Numbered from the stretch's first letter, positions 9,531 through 17,852 are shown. The stretch: DNA of 64,000 nt from JAOPZW01 sp963764585 (GCA_963764585.1 CAVXTB010000003.1:186001-250000), one strand, 5' to 3'. Numbers and translations are program-made. The notes: a model not told the origin generated them from the sequence alone.

Positions 9531-10504
9531 GGGGTCCCCCCTCCTGGCGACGGCACGCCCGGCGCGAGTGCGGGCGGGGGCGCCGTCGCCGTCGCGCGGG
9601 GGTTGGTCAGCGGCGTGAGCGCGCGCTCGAGCTGCTCGCGGCGCGCCTCGTACTGCGGCGGGAGCTTGAGCGCCTCGCCCAGCGACTCGACCGGCTCGTC
9701 GTACTCGAACCCGATGTCGCGGCTGGCCAGCTCGAACAGCACGCCGCTGGGCTCGCGGAAGTAGACCGAGTGGAAGTACTGGCGGTCGATGATCTGCGTG
9801 GCATGCGCGCCGGCCTGCACGGCCTGCGCGCGGACGGCGTCGAGCTCGGCGTCGTCGGCCGCCGACCAGGCGACGTGGTGGACGGTGCCGGCGCCCGTGA
9901 CGCCGCGTCCGGCCGGCGGCTCGTCGTAGCTGAGGATCGCGTGGCGCTCGTCGCCATGCAGCGTCCACGGCGCCGGATCGCCGTCGTTGCTGAAGCCGAT
10001 CGCCTCGAGCAGCGGCGCGCTGGCGTCGGGGCGCGCCGCGTAGGCGCGCACGCCGTGGAAGCCCAGCAGCGCGTGCTCGGCCGGGATGTCCGGCGCATGG
10101 GCGGCGAGTGGCGCGTCGTCGACCGTTACCGCGAGCAGCTCATGGCGCAGGCCCTCGAAGTCGGCGAAGGCGAGGGCGTCGCCCACGCGCTCGGTTGCGA
10201 CGTCCTCGTCGCGCAGCCGCGTCTCCCAGAAGGCCAGCGCGTCGTCGGACGCCACGCGCCACTGGATGGTGTGGACCATGCCGTCGCCGGCGGTGCCGCG
10301 CGCCGCGCCGGGGAACTCGAAGAAGGTCAGGATCGAGCCCGGTTGCCCGCGCTCGTCGCCGAAGTACAGGTGGTAGACGTCGGGCTGATCGAAGTTGACG
10401 GTCTTCTTGACGAGCCGCAGGCCGAGCAGCCGTGCGTAGAAGTCGACGTTGCGCGGGGCATCCGCGGTGATCGCCGTGATGTGGTGCAGACCCTCGAGTG
10501 CCAT
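9521..10504 (-). CDS. Ring-cleaving VOC dioxygenase (MhqO-like)
   Basis: Encodes 327 residues with two VOC modules. The first begins LEGLHHITAITADAPRNVDFY; the second contains GTVHHVAWSAADDAEL, then YFHSVYFREPSGVLFELA with the terminal metal-ligand Glu. The length and the paired HH motifs match the MhqO/MhqA-type ring-cleaving dioxygenases that open hydroquinones. The C-terminal 30 residues are Pro/Ala-rich and probably disordered. It is divergent from a MarR regulator, with three GTTG-N6-CAA(C/A) sites between them, and overlaps the downstream esterase. Confidence 0.88.
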   Translation of the reverse strand: MALEGLHHITAITADAPRNVDFYARLLGLRLVKKTVNFDQPDVYHLYFGDERGQPGSILTFFEFPGAARGTAGDGMVHTIQWRVASDDALAFWETRLRDEDVATERVGDALAFADFEGLRHELLAVTVDDAPLAAHAPDIPAEHALLGFHGVRAYAARPDASAPLLEAIGFSNDGDPAPWTLHGDERHAILSYDEPPAGRGVTGAGTVHHVAWSAADDAELDAVRAQAVQAGAHATQIIDRQYFHSVYFREPSGVLFELASRDIGFEYDEPVESLGEALKLPPQYEARREQLERALTPLTNPRATATAPPPALAPGVPSPGGGTPWA

Positions 10505-10531
10505 GGGGCAGATTCTCCTCTTGCACTGATC

Positions 10532-10621
10532 GTTGTGCGTGCAACAATATCATGTGGTTGCGCGAACAACAAATCTGTCGCGCACCGCCGATACCGCTGC
10601 TAAGGTCGTTGCACGCACAAA
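10532..10621. promoter_or_regulatory. Three MarR-type operator sites in the divergent promoter
   Basis: Three short inverted repeats of the form GTTG-N6-CAAC lie between the VOC dioxygenase and marR genes: 10532-10545 (TGCGTG spacer), 10557-10570 (CGCGAA spacer) and 10608-10621 (CACGCA spacer, last base A). Sites 1 and 3 are also reverse complements of each other over 13 bases. They are probable binding sites for the adjacent MarR protein, with site 3 just before its own start. Confidence 0.75.
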
Positions 10622-10636
10622 GGTTCTTCTGTCCTC

Positions 10637-11131
10637 ATGGCCACCACCGTCAACAGCACCGACACCCGCCAGCTCGACGAGCGCGAGCTGCGCGCCTGGC
10701 GGGGCATGCTGCGCGCCCACGCCGCGCTCACCAAGGCGCTCGACGCCGACCTCGATGCCGAGCACGCCCTGCCGCTGAGCTCCTACGAGGTGCTCCTGTA
10801 CCTCAACGACGCCGAGGGCGGGCGCATGCGCATGCGCGACCTCGCCGCGTCGGTGATCCTCAGCCGCTCGGGCCTCACGCGCCTGGCCGACCGGCTCGAG
10901 CGCGAGGGCCTCATCGCCCGCGAGTCGTGCCCGAGCGACGCCCGCGGCTCCTACGCGGTCATCACGGCCGCCGGCACCGACAAGCTCGCCGCCGCCCGCG
11001 TGACGCACCTGGCCGGCGTCCGCTCGCTGTTCCTGCAGCACTTCTCCGACGACGAGCTCGACGTCCTGGGCGACGCCTGGGACCGCGTCGTGCCCGGCGC
11101 AGCCTCCGCGCCCGGGCCCACCTGCGGCTGA
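10637..11131 (+). CDS. MarR-family regulator (MhqR-like by context)
   Basis: Encodes 164 residues. The winged helix is visible: LPLSSYEVLLYLNDAEGGRMRMRDLAASVILSRSGLTRLADRLEREGLIARE, followed by the Asp-Arg wing DARGSYAVITAAG. N- and C-terminal helices for dimerisation flank it. Usual family length is 140-170. It is divergent from the ring-cleaving dioxygenase/esterase operon and is expected to repress it until a quinone or electrophile releases it, by analogy with MhqR. There is no Cys in the N-terminal helix, so a thiol switch of the OhrR type is not apparent. Confidence 0.88.
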   Translation: MATTVNSTDTRQLDERELRAWRGMLRAHAALTKALDADLDAEHALPLSSYEVLLYLNDAEGGRMRMRDLAASVILSRSGLTRLADRLEREGLIARESCPSDARGSYAVITAAGTDKLAAARVTHLAGVRSLFLQHFSDDELDVLGDAWDRVVPGAASAPGPTCG

Positions 11132-11139
11132 GCACGCAC

Positions 11140-11184
11140 CGAGTGTCGACTGCGTCAGCCTGAGGCTGACGGAATCGACACTCG
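11140..11184 (+). terminator. Hairpin after marR
   Basis: CGAGTGTCGA (11140-11149) pairs with TCGACACTCG (11175-11184), and an inner GTCAGCC/GGCTGAC arm (11154-11160 with 11164-11170) closes the loop. No T-run follows, which is usual for this GC content. Confidence 0.65.
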
Positions 11185-11347
11185 CCTGGCAGGCGGGCCG
11201 TTGCGAGCGGTCGCGCCCGGTCCCCTCGATGCCCGGTCGCGCGTTGCCGCGCGCAAGGCGAACGCCGCGCACCGCAGACCTGCCAGTGCTACACTGAGAT
11301 TTCATACTCCATTCACTTCAGGAAGCATCACTCAGGAGGCTTGAGAC

Positions 11348-11827
11348 ATGGCACTTGTCCGCTGGGAGCCGGTTCGTGAACTGACCTCGCTGCAGAGCGA
11401 GATGAACCGGCTGTTCAACACCTTCTTCGACACCCCGACACCCGGCAACGGCACCTCTGCCCGGCGCTGGATCCCTGCGATGGACCTCGTCGAGACCGAC
11501 GAGCACTTCGTCCTCAAGGCCGATCTGCCCGGCCTCTCCGAGGAGGACGTCAGCATCGAGGTCGAGGAGAACGTCCTCACCATCTCCGGTGAGCGCAAGG
11601 CCGAGCACGAGGACAAGCGCGAGGGCTTCGTCCGCGTCGAGCGCTCGTACGGCTCCTTCCGCCGCTCGCTGACGCTCCCCGAGGGGATCGACCCCGAGGG
11701 CGTGAGCGCGAGCTTCGAGAACGGCGTGCTCGAGGTCCGGATCCCCAAGCCCGAGCAGCGCAAGCCGCGCAAGGTCGCGATCCAGGTCGGCGACCGCCCC
11801 GCCGCCATCGAGGGCAGCGAGAAGTAA
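11348..11827 (+). CDS. Small heat-shock protein, Hsp20/alpha-crystallin family
   Basis: Encodes 159 residues. The N-terminal arm MALVRWEPVRELTSLQSEMNRLF is typical. The alpha-crystallin domain spans about residues 40-140, with the signature LPGLSEEDVSIEVEENVLTISGERK and the conserved GVLEVRIPKPE. The C-terminal IXI-like anchor is only weakly present. It acts as an ATP-independent holdase in the cytosol. AGGAGG precedes the ATG. A TGCTACACT extended -10-like box lies at about 11287-11295. It is followed by a strong terminator, so it is probably a single-gene transcript. Confidence 0.95.
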   Translation: MALVRWEPVRELTSLQSEMNRLFNTFFDTPTPGNGTSARRWIPAMDLVETDEHFVLKADLPGLSEEDVSIEVEENVLTISGERKAEHEDKREGFVRVERSYGSFRRSLTLPEGIDPEGVSASFENGVLEVRIPKPEQRKPRKVAIQVGDRPAAIEGSEK

Positions 11828-11852
11828 GCACCTCCTCCCCGAGGAACCGCGC

Positions 11853-11883
11853 CTGCGGGCCCGCGCTCGGCGCGGGCCCGCAG
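11853..11883. terminator. Strong bidirectional hairpin between hsp20 and dedA
   Basis: A perfect 14-bp stem, CTGCGGGCCCGCGC (11853-11866) with its complement at 11870-11883, and a 3-base TCG loop. It lies between convergent genes and should terminate both. Confidence 0.9.
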
Positions 11884-11886
11884 TCG

Positions 11887-12522
11887 TCAAGACGCCCGCC
11901 GCTCCTCGGCCTCGAGCTCGTCCTCGACGATCGCCTCGGCCCGCCGCCGGCGCACGCGCAGCACCGACCACAGCGCCAGCCCGCCGATCACCACCGCGAC
12001 GGCCCCGCCGAGCCCCGCGATGTGGATGATCTTCTCGGCGCTGTGGCCGATGAAGTACGCCGCGAGCGCGATCGACGTCGCCCACGCGATGCCGCCCAGC
12101 GCGTTCCAGAACAGGAAGGTCGGCCACGGCATGCGCGTCACGCCGGCCATCCACGCCGCGGTGATGCGCAGCCCGGTCACCCACCGCCCGAGGAAGACGG
12201 CCTTCGGCCCGTGGCGGTCGAAGAACGGCTCGCCGACCGCGATGACGCGGCGGCGGTGGTGCAGCAGCGGGCCCGGGACGGTGAGCAGCCGCCGGCCCAG
12301 CTTGCGCCCGATCGCGAAGCCGATGTTGTCGCCGAGGATCGCCGCGGCAGCGGCGACCGCGATGACGACCTCGATCTCCAGGCGCCCGCGCGACGCGACG
12401 ATGCTCGCCGTGATCAGCGCCGTCTCGCCGGGCACCGGGATGCCCATCGTCTCGATCGCGATGAGCGCGAAGATCAGCGGATAGCCGATCGTCTCGGCGA
12501 TGTCGAGGAAGGTCGCGAGCAT
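11887..12522 (-). CDS. DedA-family membrane protein
   Basis: Encodes 211 residues. Features of the DedA/SNARE-associated family are present: the ETMGIPVPGETALITAS motif near the N terminus, GDNIGFAIGRKLGRR, then FLGRWVTGLRITAAWMAGVTRMPWPTFLFWNALGG and two C-terminal membrane helices. Some members act as undecaprenyl-phosphate or phospholipid flippases; the role here is inferred. ATG at 12522 is preferred because GAGGT lies nine bases upstream; a GTG at 12531 directly abuts that ribosome site. It is divergent from tgt with 23 bases between starts. Confidence 0.92.
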   Translation of the reverse strand: MLATFLDIAETIGYPLIFALIAIETMGIPVPGETALITASIVASRGRLEIEVVIAVAAAAAILGDNIGFAIGRKLGRRLLTVPGPLLHHRRRVIAVGEPFFDRHGPKAVFLGRWVTGLRITAAWMAGVTRMPWPTFLFWNALGGIAWATSIALAAYFIGHSAEKIIHIAGLGGAVAVVIGGLALWSVLRVRRRRAEAIVEDELEAEERRAS

Positions 12523-12545
12523 CGCGGGCACACCTCGCTTCTACC

Positions 12546-13742
12546 ATGCCCGCGGTGCCGGCCCTGACCATCACCGCCCGCGACGACGGCTCGCGGGCAC
12601 GCGCGGGCATCCTGCGCACGCCCCACGGCGAGGTCCGCACACCGGCCTTCGTCCCGCTGGCGACGAAGGCCACCGTCAAGGGCCTGCTGCCCGCCGAGGT
12701 CGCCGGGCTCGGCTACGACATCGTCCTGGGCAACACCTTCCACCTGTTCCTCGATCCCGGCCACGAGCGCATCGCGCGCTTCGGCGGGCTGCACGAGTTC
12801 ATGGGCTGGCGCGGGCCGATCGTCACGGACTCCGGCGGCTTCCAGGTCTTCTCGATGGGCCACGGCACCGTCGCCGACGAGATCAAGGGCCGCACGCCGC
12901 ACGGCGGCAACCGCCAGGGCGGGATCCTGGCGATCGAGGAGCAGGGCGTGCGCTTCCGCTCCTACCTCGACGGCTCCGAGCGCTTCATGGCGCCCGAGAC
13001 CTCGATGGAGATCCAGGCGGCGCTGGGCTCCGACCTCGCGCTCGTCTTCGACGAGTGCACGCCGCTCAACGTCCCGCGCGACTACACCGCGCGCTCGACC
13101 GAGCGCACCCACCGCTGGCTCGCGCGCTGCCTCGACTGGCACCGCGAGCACGGCCCAGAGGGTCAGCTCGTCTACGGCATCGTCCAGGGCGGCGTGTTCG
13201 AGGACCTGCGGATCGAGTCCGCCCAGACCGTCGCGGCCAGCGCGTGCGACGGCATCGCGATCGGCGGCTCGCTCGGCGCCGACAAGGACGAGATGCACAC
13301 GGTTGTCGGCTGGACGACCGCGCAGCTGCCGGAGGATCGCCCGCGCCACCTGCTCGGCATCGGCGAGATCGACGACCTCGTGCGCGGCGTCGAGCTGGGC
13401 ATCGACACCTTCGACTGCGCGATGCCGACGCGCCTCGGGCGCCACGGGATGGTCCTCGTTCCCGACCCGGAGCACCGCTGGCGCGTCGACCTCAGCCAGG
13501 CGCGCTGGAAGGACTCCGACGAGCCGCTGATGGAGGGCTGCCCGTGCCCCGCGTGCGCGCTGGGCCTCACGCGCGGCTACCTGCGCTACCTCGCCCACGC
13601 GCGCGAGCTCACCGGCATGCGCCTGTTCACGCTGCACAACCTGGCCTTCGTCGAGCGCGTCATGCGTCGCCTGCGCGAGGCGATCGGCGCGCGCACCCTG
13701 GCCGACGAGGCGCGCGCGCTGCGCGACGGCGCGGCGCCCTGA
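12546..13742 (+). CDS. tgt: tRNA-guanine transglycosylase
   Basis: Encodes 398 residues, full length. The catalytic and substrate motifs are present: DSGGFQVFSMG (catalytic Asp), VFDECTPLN, YGIVQGGVFEDLR, and GIDTFDCAMPTRLGRHG with the nucleophilic Asp. The zinc site CPCPAC plus a downstream His (LFTLHNLAF) is intact. It exchanges guanine-34 for a 7-deazaguanine in GUN-anticodon tRNAs. No queuosine biosynthesis genes are nearby. It ends five bases from the convergent kinase gene. Confidence 0.95.
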   Translation: MPAVPALTITARDDGSRARAGILRTPHGEVRTPAFVPLATKATVKGLLPAEVAGLGYDIVLGNTFHLFLDPGHERIARFGGLHEFMGWRGPIVTDSGGFQVFSMGHGTVADEIKGRTPHGGNRQGGILAIEEQGVRFRSYLDGSERFMAPETSMEIQAALGSDLALVFDECTPLNVPRDYTARSTERTHRWLARCLDWHREHGPEGQLVYGIVQGGVFEDLRIESAQTVAASACDGIAIGGSLGADKDEMHTVVGWTTAQLPEDRPRHLLGIGEIDDLVRGVELGIDTFDCAMPTRLGRHGMVLVPDPEHRWRVDLSQARWKDSDEPLMEGCPCPACALGLTRGYLRYLAHARELTGMRLFTLHNLAFVERVMRRLREAIGARTLADEARALRDGAAP

Positions 13743-13746
13743 CGGG

Positions 13747-14955
13747 CTACTTCGTGTTGTCGTCGACGAGCTGCTTGAGCGAGTCGATCCCCTGGTTGAC
13801 GTCGTCGTAGACGACGCGGCGCAGGTGGACGGCCTTGTCGGACGTCGACGTCGCCACCACGGCGGCGGCGCCGCCGGCGGCGAGGAGCAGCAGGACCATG
13901 AAGCTGCCGAACATGCGCCGTCCACGGCCGCGCCGGCGCGGGCGCGGGGGCGCCGCCGCGGGCGCGGTGTGGGCGGAGGTGACGGGCCGCGGCGCGCGCG
14001 GGGCGCGCGGCTGGCGCGGCTGGACCGGCGCGCGGGCGACGCTGGTGGCCGTCGTGCCGCCGCCGAGGACCGACGTGGCCGACGTGGCCGGGCCGGCGAC
14101 GCGCGTCGTCGACGGGTCCGGCCCGATGCCGCGCGCGCCGTCGGCCAGCGCGTGGCGCAGGTCGTCGGCGCTGGCGGGGCGCTGGCGCGGATCGAGCGCG
14201 AGCGCCCGGTCGACCGCCAGCGCGAGCTGCGGCGAGACCGCCGGGTTGAGCTCGTCCAGGCGCGGCGGCACTTCGCGCTGCTGCTTGAGCGCCAGCTCGG
14301 TCAGCGATTGCGCCTCGTAGGGCAGGCGGCCCGACAGCAGCTGGTAGGTCACGACGCCGAGCGCGTAGAGGTCCGCCGCCGGGCCGGCCTGCTCGCCGGC
14401 GGCCTGCTCGGGCGCGAGGTAGGCGGCGGTGCCGAGGACCGACCCGACCTGCGTGATCGACGACTCGTCGCTGAGCGCCTTTGCGATCCCGAAGTCGGCG
14501 AGCTTGACCACGCCCTCCTCGCTGCGCAGGAGGTTCCCCGGCTTGACGTCGCGGTGCACGACCCCGTTGCGGTGCGCGTACTCCAGGCCGCGGCACGCCT
14601 GGGCGACGATCGACAGCGCGTCGCGGACGTCGAGCACGCCCTCGTCGCGCAGGATCTCGGCGCCCGACTGGCCGCGGATGAGCTCCATGACGATGTAGTG
14701 GCGGTGGGTGGCCTGGTCGAGGCCGAAGTCGAAGACCTGGACGATGTTGGGGTGCACGAGCCGCGCGGCCGCGAGCGCCTCGCGGCGGAACCGCGCGACG
14801 AACTGGCTGTCGTCGGCCAGGTGCTCGGCCAGCAGCTTGATGGCGACCTCGCGCTCGAGGCGCTCGTCGAACGCGCTGACGACCGTCGACATGCCGCCGA
14901 CGCCCAGGCGGCCGCCCATCTCGTAGCGGTTGGCCAGGATCTCGCCGGGCGTCAT
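13747..14955 (-). CDS. Serine/threonine protein kinase with C-terminal membrane anchor
   Basis: Encodes 402 residues. The PknB-type kinase domain spans about residues 10-265: GRLGVGGMSTVVSAFD (glycine loop), VAIKLL (Lys), VVHRDVKPGNLL (catalytic loop), LADFGIA (DFG) and TAAYLAPEQA. A Pro/Ala/Arg-rich linker follows, with one transmembrane helix (MFGSFMVLLLLAAGG) at about residues 350-370 and only a short extracytoplasmic tail without PASTA repeats. Its ATG overlaps the lipoprotein stop (ATGA), making it the last gene of a phosphoesterase-lipoprotein-kinase operon. It probably senses envelope state through the linked lipoprotein (inference). Confidence 0.93.
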   Translation of the reverse strand: MTPGEILANRYEMGGRLGVGGMSTVVSAFDERLEREVAIKLLAEHLADDSQFVARFRREALAAARLVHPNIVQVFDFGLDQATHRHYIVMELIRGQSGAEILRDEGVLDVRDALSIVAQACRGLEYAHRNGVVHRDVKPGNLLRSEEGVVKLADFGIAKALSDESSITQVGSVLGTAAYLAPEQAAGEQAGPAADLYALGVVTYQLLSGRLPYEAQSLTELALKQQREVPPRLDELNPAVSPQLALAVDRALALDPRQRPASADDLRHALADGARGIGPDPSTTRVAGPATSATSVLGGGTTATSVARAPVQPRQPRAPRAPRPVTSAHTAPAAAPPRPRRRGRGRRMFGSFMVLLLLAAGGAAAVVATSTSDKAVHLRRVVYDDVNQGIDSLKQLVDDNTK

Positions 14956-15494
14956 CAGCCGCTCCCCGGCGGCGTGCCGCCGGTCGTGTCGGTGCCGGTG
15001 GTGGTGCCGGTCGTCGTGCCGGTGGTGCCCGTGCTCGTCGTCGTGGTGTCGGTGCCGGTCGTGTCGGTGCCCGTGGTGTCCGTTCCGGTGGTGTCGGTGC
15101 CGGTCGTGTCGGTGCCGGTCGTGTCGGTGTTGGTCTTCTGGGTCTGCGTCTGGGTCTGCGACTGCGTTTGCGTCTGCTGCTGGGTCTGGGTCTCCGAGCA
15201 CGTCGCCTGGACGCGCTGGTCGAGGTTCGCGACGCCCGAGCGCAGCCGCGAGCGCAGGCGCGAGTCGACCGAGTCGGGCAGGTTGACGAGCGCGCCGTTG
15301 AGCTTCGTGATCGCCTGCTGGGCGGCCTGGCACTTGCCGGCGTCGAAGTCCGAGGAGACCTGGTCGAGCGCGGTCTCGATGCTCGCGGCGTCGCTCGACG
15401 GGATCCGGCCGTCGTTGCTGCCGCACGCGACGAGGAACGCGGTGGCCGCGCCGAGGACGAGGGCAGCCAGCAGCGGTAGCACTCCCATCCTCAT
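14955..15494 (-). CDS. Secreted lipoprotein with Thr/Gly-rich repeat tail
   Basis: Encodes 179 residues. A signal peptide ends in a lipobox-like FLVACGS (Cys about residue 24), so it is probably an outer-leaflet lipoprotein. Residues 30-105 form a helical domain with two other Cys (GKCQAAQ and VQATCSET), likely a disulfide. From about residue 105 the tail is low complexity: a Gln/Thr stretch, then repeated DTTGT and TTGTT units to the end. It overlaps the phosphoesterase stop and the kinase start, so it is translationally coupled. No known family was recognised. The repeat tail may span the cell wall (inference). Confidence 0.8.
   Translation of the reverse strand: MRMGVLPLLAALVLGAATAFLVACGSNDGRIPSSDAASIETALDQVSSDFDAGKCQAAQQAITKLNGALVNLPDSVDSRLRSRLRSGVANLDQRVQATCSETQTQQQTQTQSQTQTQTQKTNTDTTGTDTTGTDTTGTDTTGTDTTGTDTTTTSTGTTGTTTGTTTGTDTTGGTPPGSG
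15045..15135 (-). repeat. 15-base imperfect tandem repeats encoding DTTGT
   Basis: About six head-to-tail copies of a 15-base unit (on the plus strand GTGTCGGTGCCGGTC and close variants) encode the DTTGT pentapeptide in the lipoprotein tail. A looser related array continues to about 14990. The unit length preserves frame, so copy number could vary by slippage. Confidence 0.85.
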
Positions 15495-16222
15495 TGACCG
15501 TACTCCAGGCGCTCGGCGAGCGAGTCCGGCAGGCGCGCGGCGCGGATCGACGCGGCGGCGCCCGCGATGTCGTACTCGACCCGTCGCCACTGCGCCGTCC
15601 ACGCGCTCGTGTCGAGCAGCAGCCACGCGGCGCGCGGGTCGCCGTCGCGCGGCTGGCCGACGCTGCCCGGGTTGAGGATCCACTCGCCCGCGGAGAGGTC
15701 GGCCTCCTCGCCGCCGCGGCGCGCCGCGCCGGTCGCCGGCTCGCCCTCGGGGCGCACGAACGACAGCGCGACGTGCGAGTGGCCGACGAGGCAGACGCGC
15801 TCGGGCTGCACGTCGAGGCACAGCTCGGCCAGCAGGGCGGAGAGCACGTACTCCCACACCGGATCGCGCGGCGACGCGTGGTAGAGCCCTATGTCGCGGA
15901 CGGCGCGCGCCGGCTCGAGCGAGGCCAGCCAGTCGCGGTGGTCGGCGGCGATCACCTCCTGGGTCCAGCGCGCGGCCAGCGCGGCGCCGGTCGAGAACTC
16001 GCCGAGGTCGAGGTCGCCGGTGACCGCGAGGTCGTGGTTGCCGGCCAGGCAGACGTCGGCGTGCGCCCGGGCCAGCTTGCAGCAGTCGTTGGGATCGGCG
16101 CCGTAGCCGACGACGTCGCCCAGGCACCAGATCTCCTGGGCCGGGCTGCGCTCGACGTCGGCGAGCACCGCCTCGAAGGCGTGCCGATTGCCGTGGATGT
16201 CGGAGACGATGGCGACCTGCAT
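15491..16222 (-). CDS. Metallophosphoesterase (YfcE/diadenosine-tetraphosphatase-like)
   Basis: Encodes 243 residues. The calcineurin-like motifs are in order: VAIVSDIHGNRHAF (DxH), WCLGDVVGYGADP (GD), LAGNHDLAV (GNHD) and CLVGHSHVALSF (GHxH). It hydrolyses phosphoesters with a two-metal centre; the substrate is unknown. Its stop overlaps the ATG of the lipoprotein gene (ATGA), so it is first in the operon with the lipoprotein and the Ser/Thr kinase. The first gene of the operon starts 47 bases from the divergent M48 protease gene. Confidence 0.9.
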   Translation of the reverse strand: MQVAIVSDIHGNRHAFEAVLADVERSPAQEIWCLGDVVGYGADPNDCCKLARAHADVCLAGNHDLAVTGDLDLGEFSTGAALAARWTQEVIAADHRDWLASLEPARAVRDIGLYHASPRDPVWEYVLSALLAELCLDVQPERVCLVGHSHVALSFVRPEGEPATGAARRGGEEADLSAGEWILNPGSVGQPRDGDPRAAWLLLDTSAWTAQWRRVEYDIAGAAASIRAARLPDSLAERLEYGQ

Positions 16223-16269
16223 GGGTCTCAGAGCCGATCGGGCTTGGGCCGTCGGGCATTCTTCACAAC

Positions 16270-17487
16270 GTGGAGCGCCCCCGCCGGGTTGCCGTGGCCG
16301 TGGTTGCCGCCTTCGTCGTCGCGGAGGCCGCTGTGCTGTTGCTGCGGCCGCGCGACGGCGTCATCGCGCCCGCACCGGTCGATCCCGGATCGTACTTCAC
16401 GTCGGGCCAGATCGAGCGCGCACGCGACTACCGCCAAGGCCAGCTCGCGCTCTTCGGAGCGGGTCTGGCGATCGAAGCGGTGGTGCTCGTCTGGCTCGTG
16501 CGCCGGCCGCCGGCGCGGCTGCGCGGGCCGTTCCGGCGCCCTGTCCTCGCGGCCGCCGGCGCCGGCGCGGCGCTGTCGATCGGCCTGACGGTCGTGCGGC
16601 TGCCGGTGTCGGCGGTGAGTCATCACCGGGCGGTCGACGTCGGCCTGTCGACCCAGGACTGGGGCGCGTGGCTCGGCGACCTGGGGAAGGCCACCGGCAT
16701 CGGCGCGGGCTTCGCGGGCGTGGGCGCCGCCGCTGCGCTGGCGCTGATGCGGCGCCTGCCGCGCGCGTGGTGGGTGCCCGCCAGCGGCCTGGCGGTCGGC
16801 TTCGCGGCGGCGACGCTCTACCTCGGCCCGGTCGTGCTCGACCCGATCTTCAACCGCTTCACGGCCCTGCGCGAGGGGCGCACGCGCTCCGACGTCCTGG
16901 CGCTCGCGCGCGCCGCCGGCGTCGACGTCGGCCAGGTCTACGAGGTCGACGCCAGCCGCCGCACCACGGCGTCCAACGCCTACGTCACCGGGCTCGGCCG
17001 CACGAAGCGCGTCGTCCTCTACGACAACCTGCTGAAGGACTTCAGCCGCGACGAGGTTCGGCTGGTCGTCGCGCACGAGCTCGGCCATGTGCACTACCGC
17101 GACGTGCCGCGGGGGCTGCTGTACGTCGCGCTCGTCGCGCCGGCCGGCCTGTTCGCGGCCGCCGCGCTGACCCGGCGGCTGGCGCCCGCGGAGCCGCGGC
17201 CGGGGCCGGCCGTCCTGCCCGCGCTGGCGCTGTCGATCGCCGTGGTGAGCTTCGGCGTCACCGCGATCGCCAACCAGCTCTCGCGCCGGATCGAGGCGCG
17301 CGCGGACTCCTACTCGCTGCGCCTGACCGATGCGCCCGAGCCGTTCATCGGCTTCGAGAAGGGCATCGCGCTGCGCAACGTGGCCGATCCGGACCCGCCG
17401 GACTGGCTCGTGTTCCTGCTCGGCACGCACCCGCCGACCGTCGATCGGATCGGGATCGCGAAGGCGTTCGAGGCGGGGGCGCGGTAG
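16270..17487 (+). CDS. M48-family membrane metalloprotease (Ste24/HtpX-like)
   Basis: Encodes 405 residues. Several transmembrane helices precede the zinc motif VVAHELGHVHYRD (HExxH) at about residues 263-275, with the third ligand Glu in RRIEARADSYSLRL. The DVLALARAAGVDVGQVYEVDAS and NAYVTGLG segments before it match CAAX-protease-type M48 enzymes. It is predicted to sit in the cytoplasmic membrane and degrade or process membrane proteins. The GTG start lies only a few bases downstream of the divergent-promoter region. A strong hairpin follows the stop. Confidence 0.9.
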   Translation: MERPRRVAVAVVAAFVVAEAAVLLLRPRDGVIAPAPVDPGSYFTSGQIERARDYRQGQLALFGAGLAIEAVVLVWLVRRPPARLRGPFRRPVLAAAGAGAALSIGLTVVRLPVSAVSHHRAVDVGLSTQDWGAWLGDLGKATGIGAGFAGVGAAAALALMRRLPRAWWVPASGLAVGFAAATLYLGPVVLDPIFNRFTALREGRTRSDVLALARAAGVDVGQVYEVDASRRTTASNAYVTGLGRTKRVVLYDNLLKDFSRDEVRLVVAHELGHVHYRDVPRGLLYVALVAPAGLFAAAALTRRLAPAEPRPGPAVLPALALSIAVVSFGVTAIANQLSRRIEARADSYSLRLTDAPEPFIGFEKGIALRNVADPDPPDWLVFLLGTHPPTVDRIGIAKAFEAGAR

Positions 17488-17500
17488 GGCCGCGCCCCCG
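17474..17500. terminator. Bidirectional hairpin overlapping the M48 stop codon
   Basis: CGGGGGCGCGG (17474-17484) pairs perfectly with CCGCGCCCCCG (17490-17500) around a 5-base loop that contains the TAG. It separates the convergent M48 and DUF3467 genes. Confidence 0.85.
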
Positions 17501-17509
17501 GTCACCCGT

Positions 17510-17830
17510 TCACTCGTCGTCGTCGTCGCGCGGCGGCGGGCCGTCGTACTCGGGCAGGCTCTTGATCCCCTCGCGGGTGCGCCACTTGGAGTAGTTGTCC
17601 TCCATGGCGTCGAGCAGCTCGCGCATGAAGCGCGGCGACAAGTTGATGCGCGCGACCACGACGCCCGGGATCTCGTCGTCCTCGACCTCGTGGTCGACGC
17701 GGGCGAAGGTGAGCGTGAACTCGTAGTCGGAGTGGCTGACGTTCGCGAAGTTCGCGTACTTGCCGGCCATGTGCTTCGGCTCGAAGTGGATGTTGATGTG
17801 GCGCTCGGGCCCTTGCTGTTCGTCGGCCAT
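17510..17830 (-). CDS. DUF3467-family protein
   Basis: Encodes 106 residues. INIHFEPKHMAGKYANFANVSHSDYEFTLTFARVD and VVARINLSPRFMRELLDAMEDNYSKW are the hallmarks of the small DUF3467 family, whose function is unknown. The C-terminal tail is acidic (PPPRDDDDE). The ATG at 17830 is 22 bases from the divergent rlmH GTG start, leaving room for only a very compact shared promoter. Cytosolic. Confidence 0.85.
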   Translation of the reverse strand: MADEQQGPERHINIHFEPKHMAGKYANFANVSHSDYEFTLTFARVDHEVEDDEIPGVVVARINLSPRFMRELLDAMEDNYSKWRTREGIKSLPEYDGPPPRDDDDE

Positions 17831-17852
17831 GGTCGCGCCTAGTATCGCAGCG

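Noticed and set aside
11310..11347. HAIR-like (HspR) site upstream of hsp20
   Set aside because: Only a short CTCA-N7-TGAG symmetry is present, and it overlaps the ribosome site. It does not match the CTTGAGT-N7-ACTCAAG consensus.
15045..15135. The 15-base repeats as a CRISPR or regulatory array
   Set aside because: They are inside a reading frame, have no spacers, and encode a DTTGT pentapeptide repeat in a lipoprotein tail.
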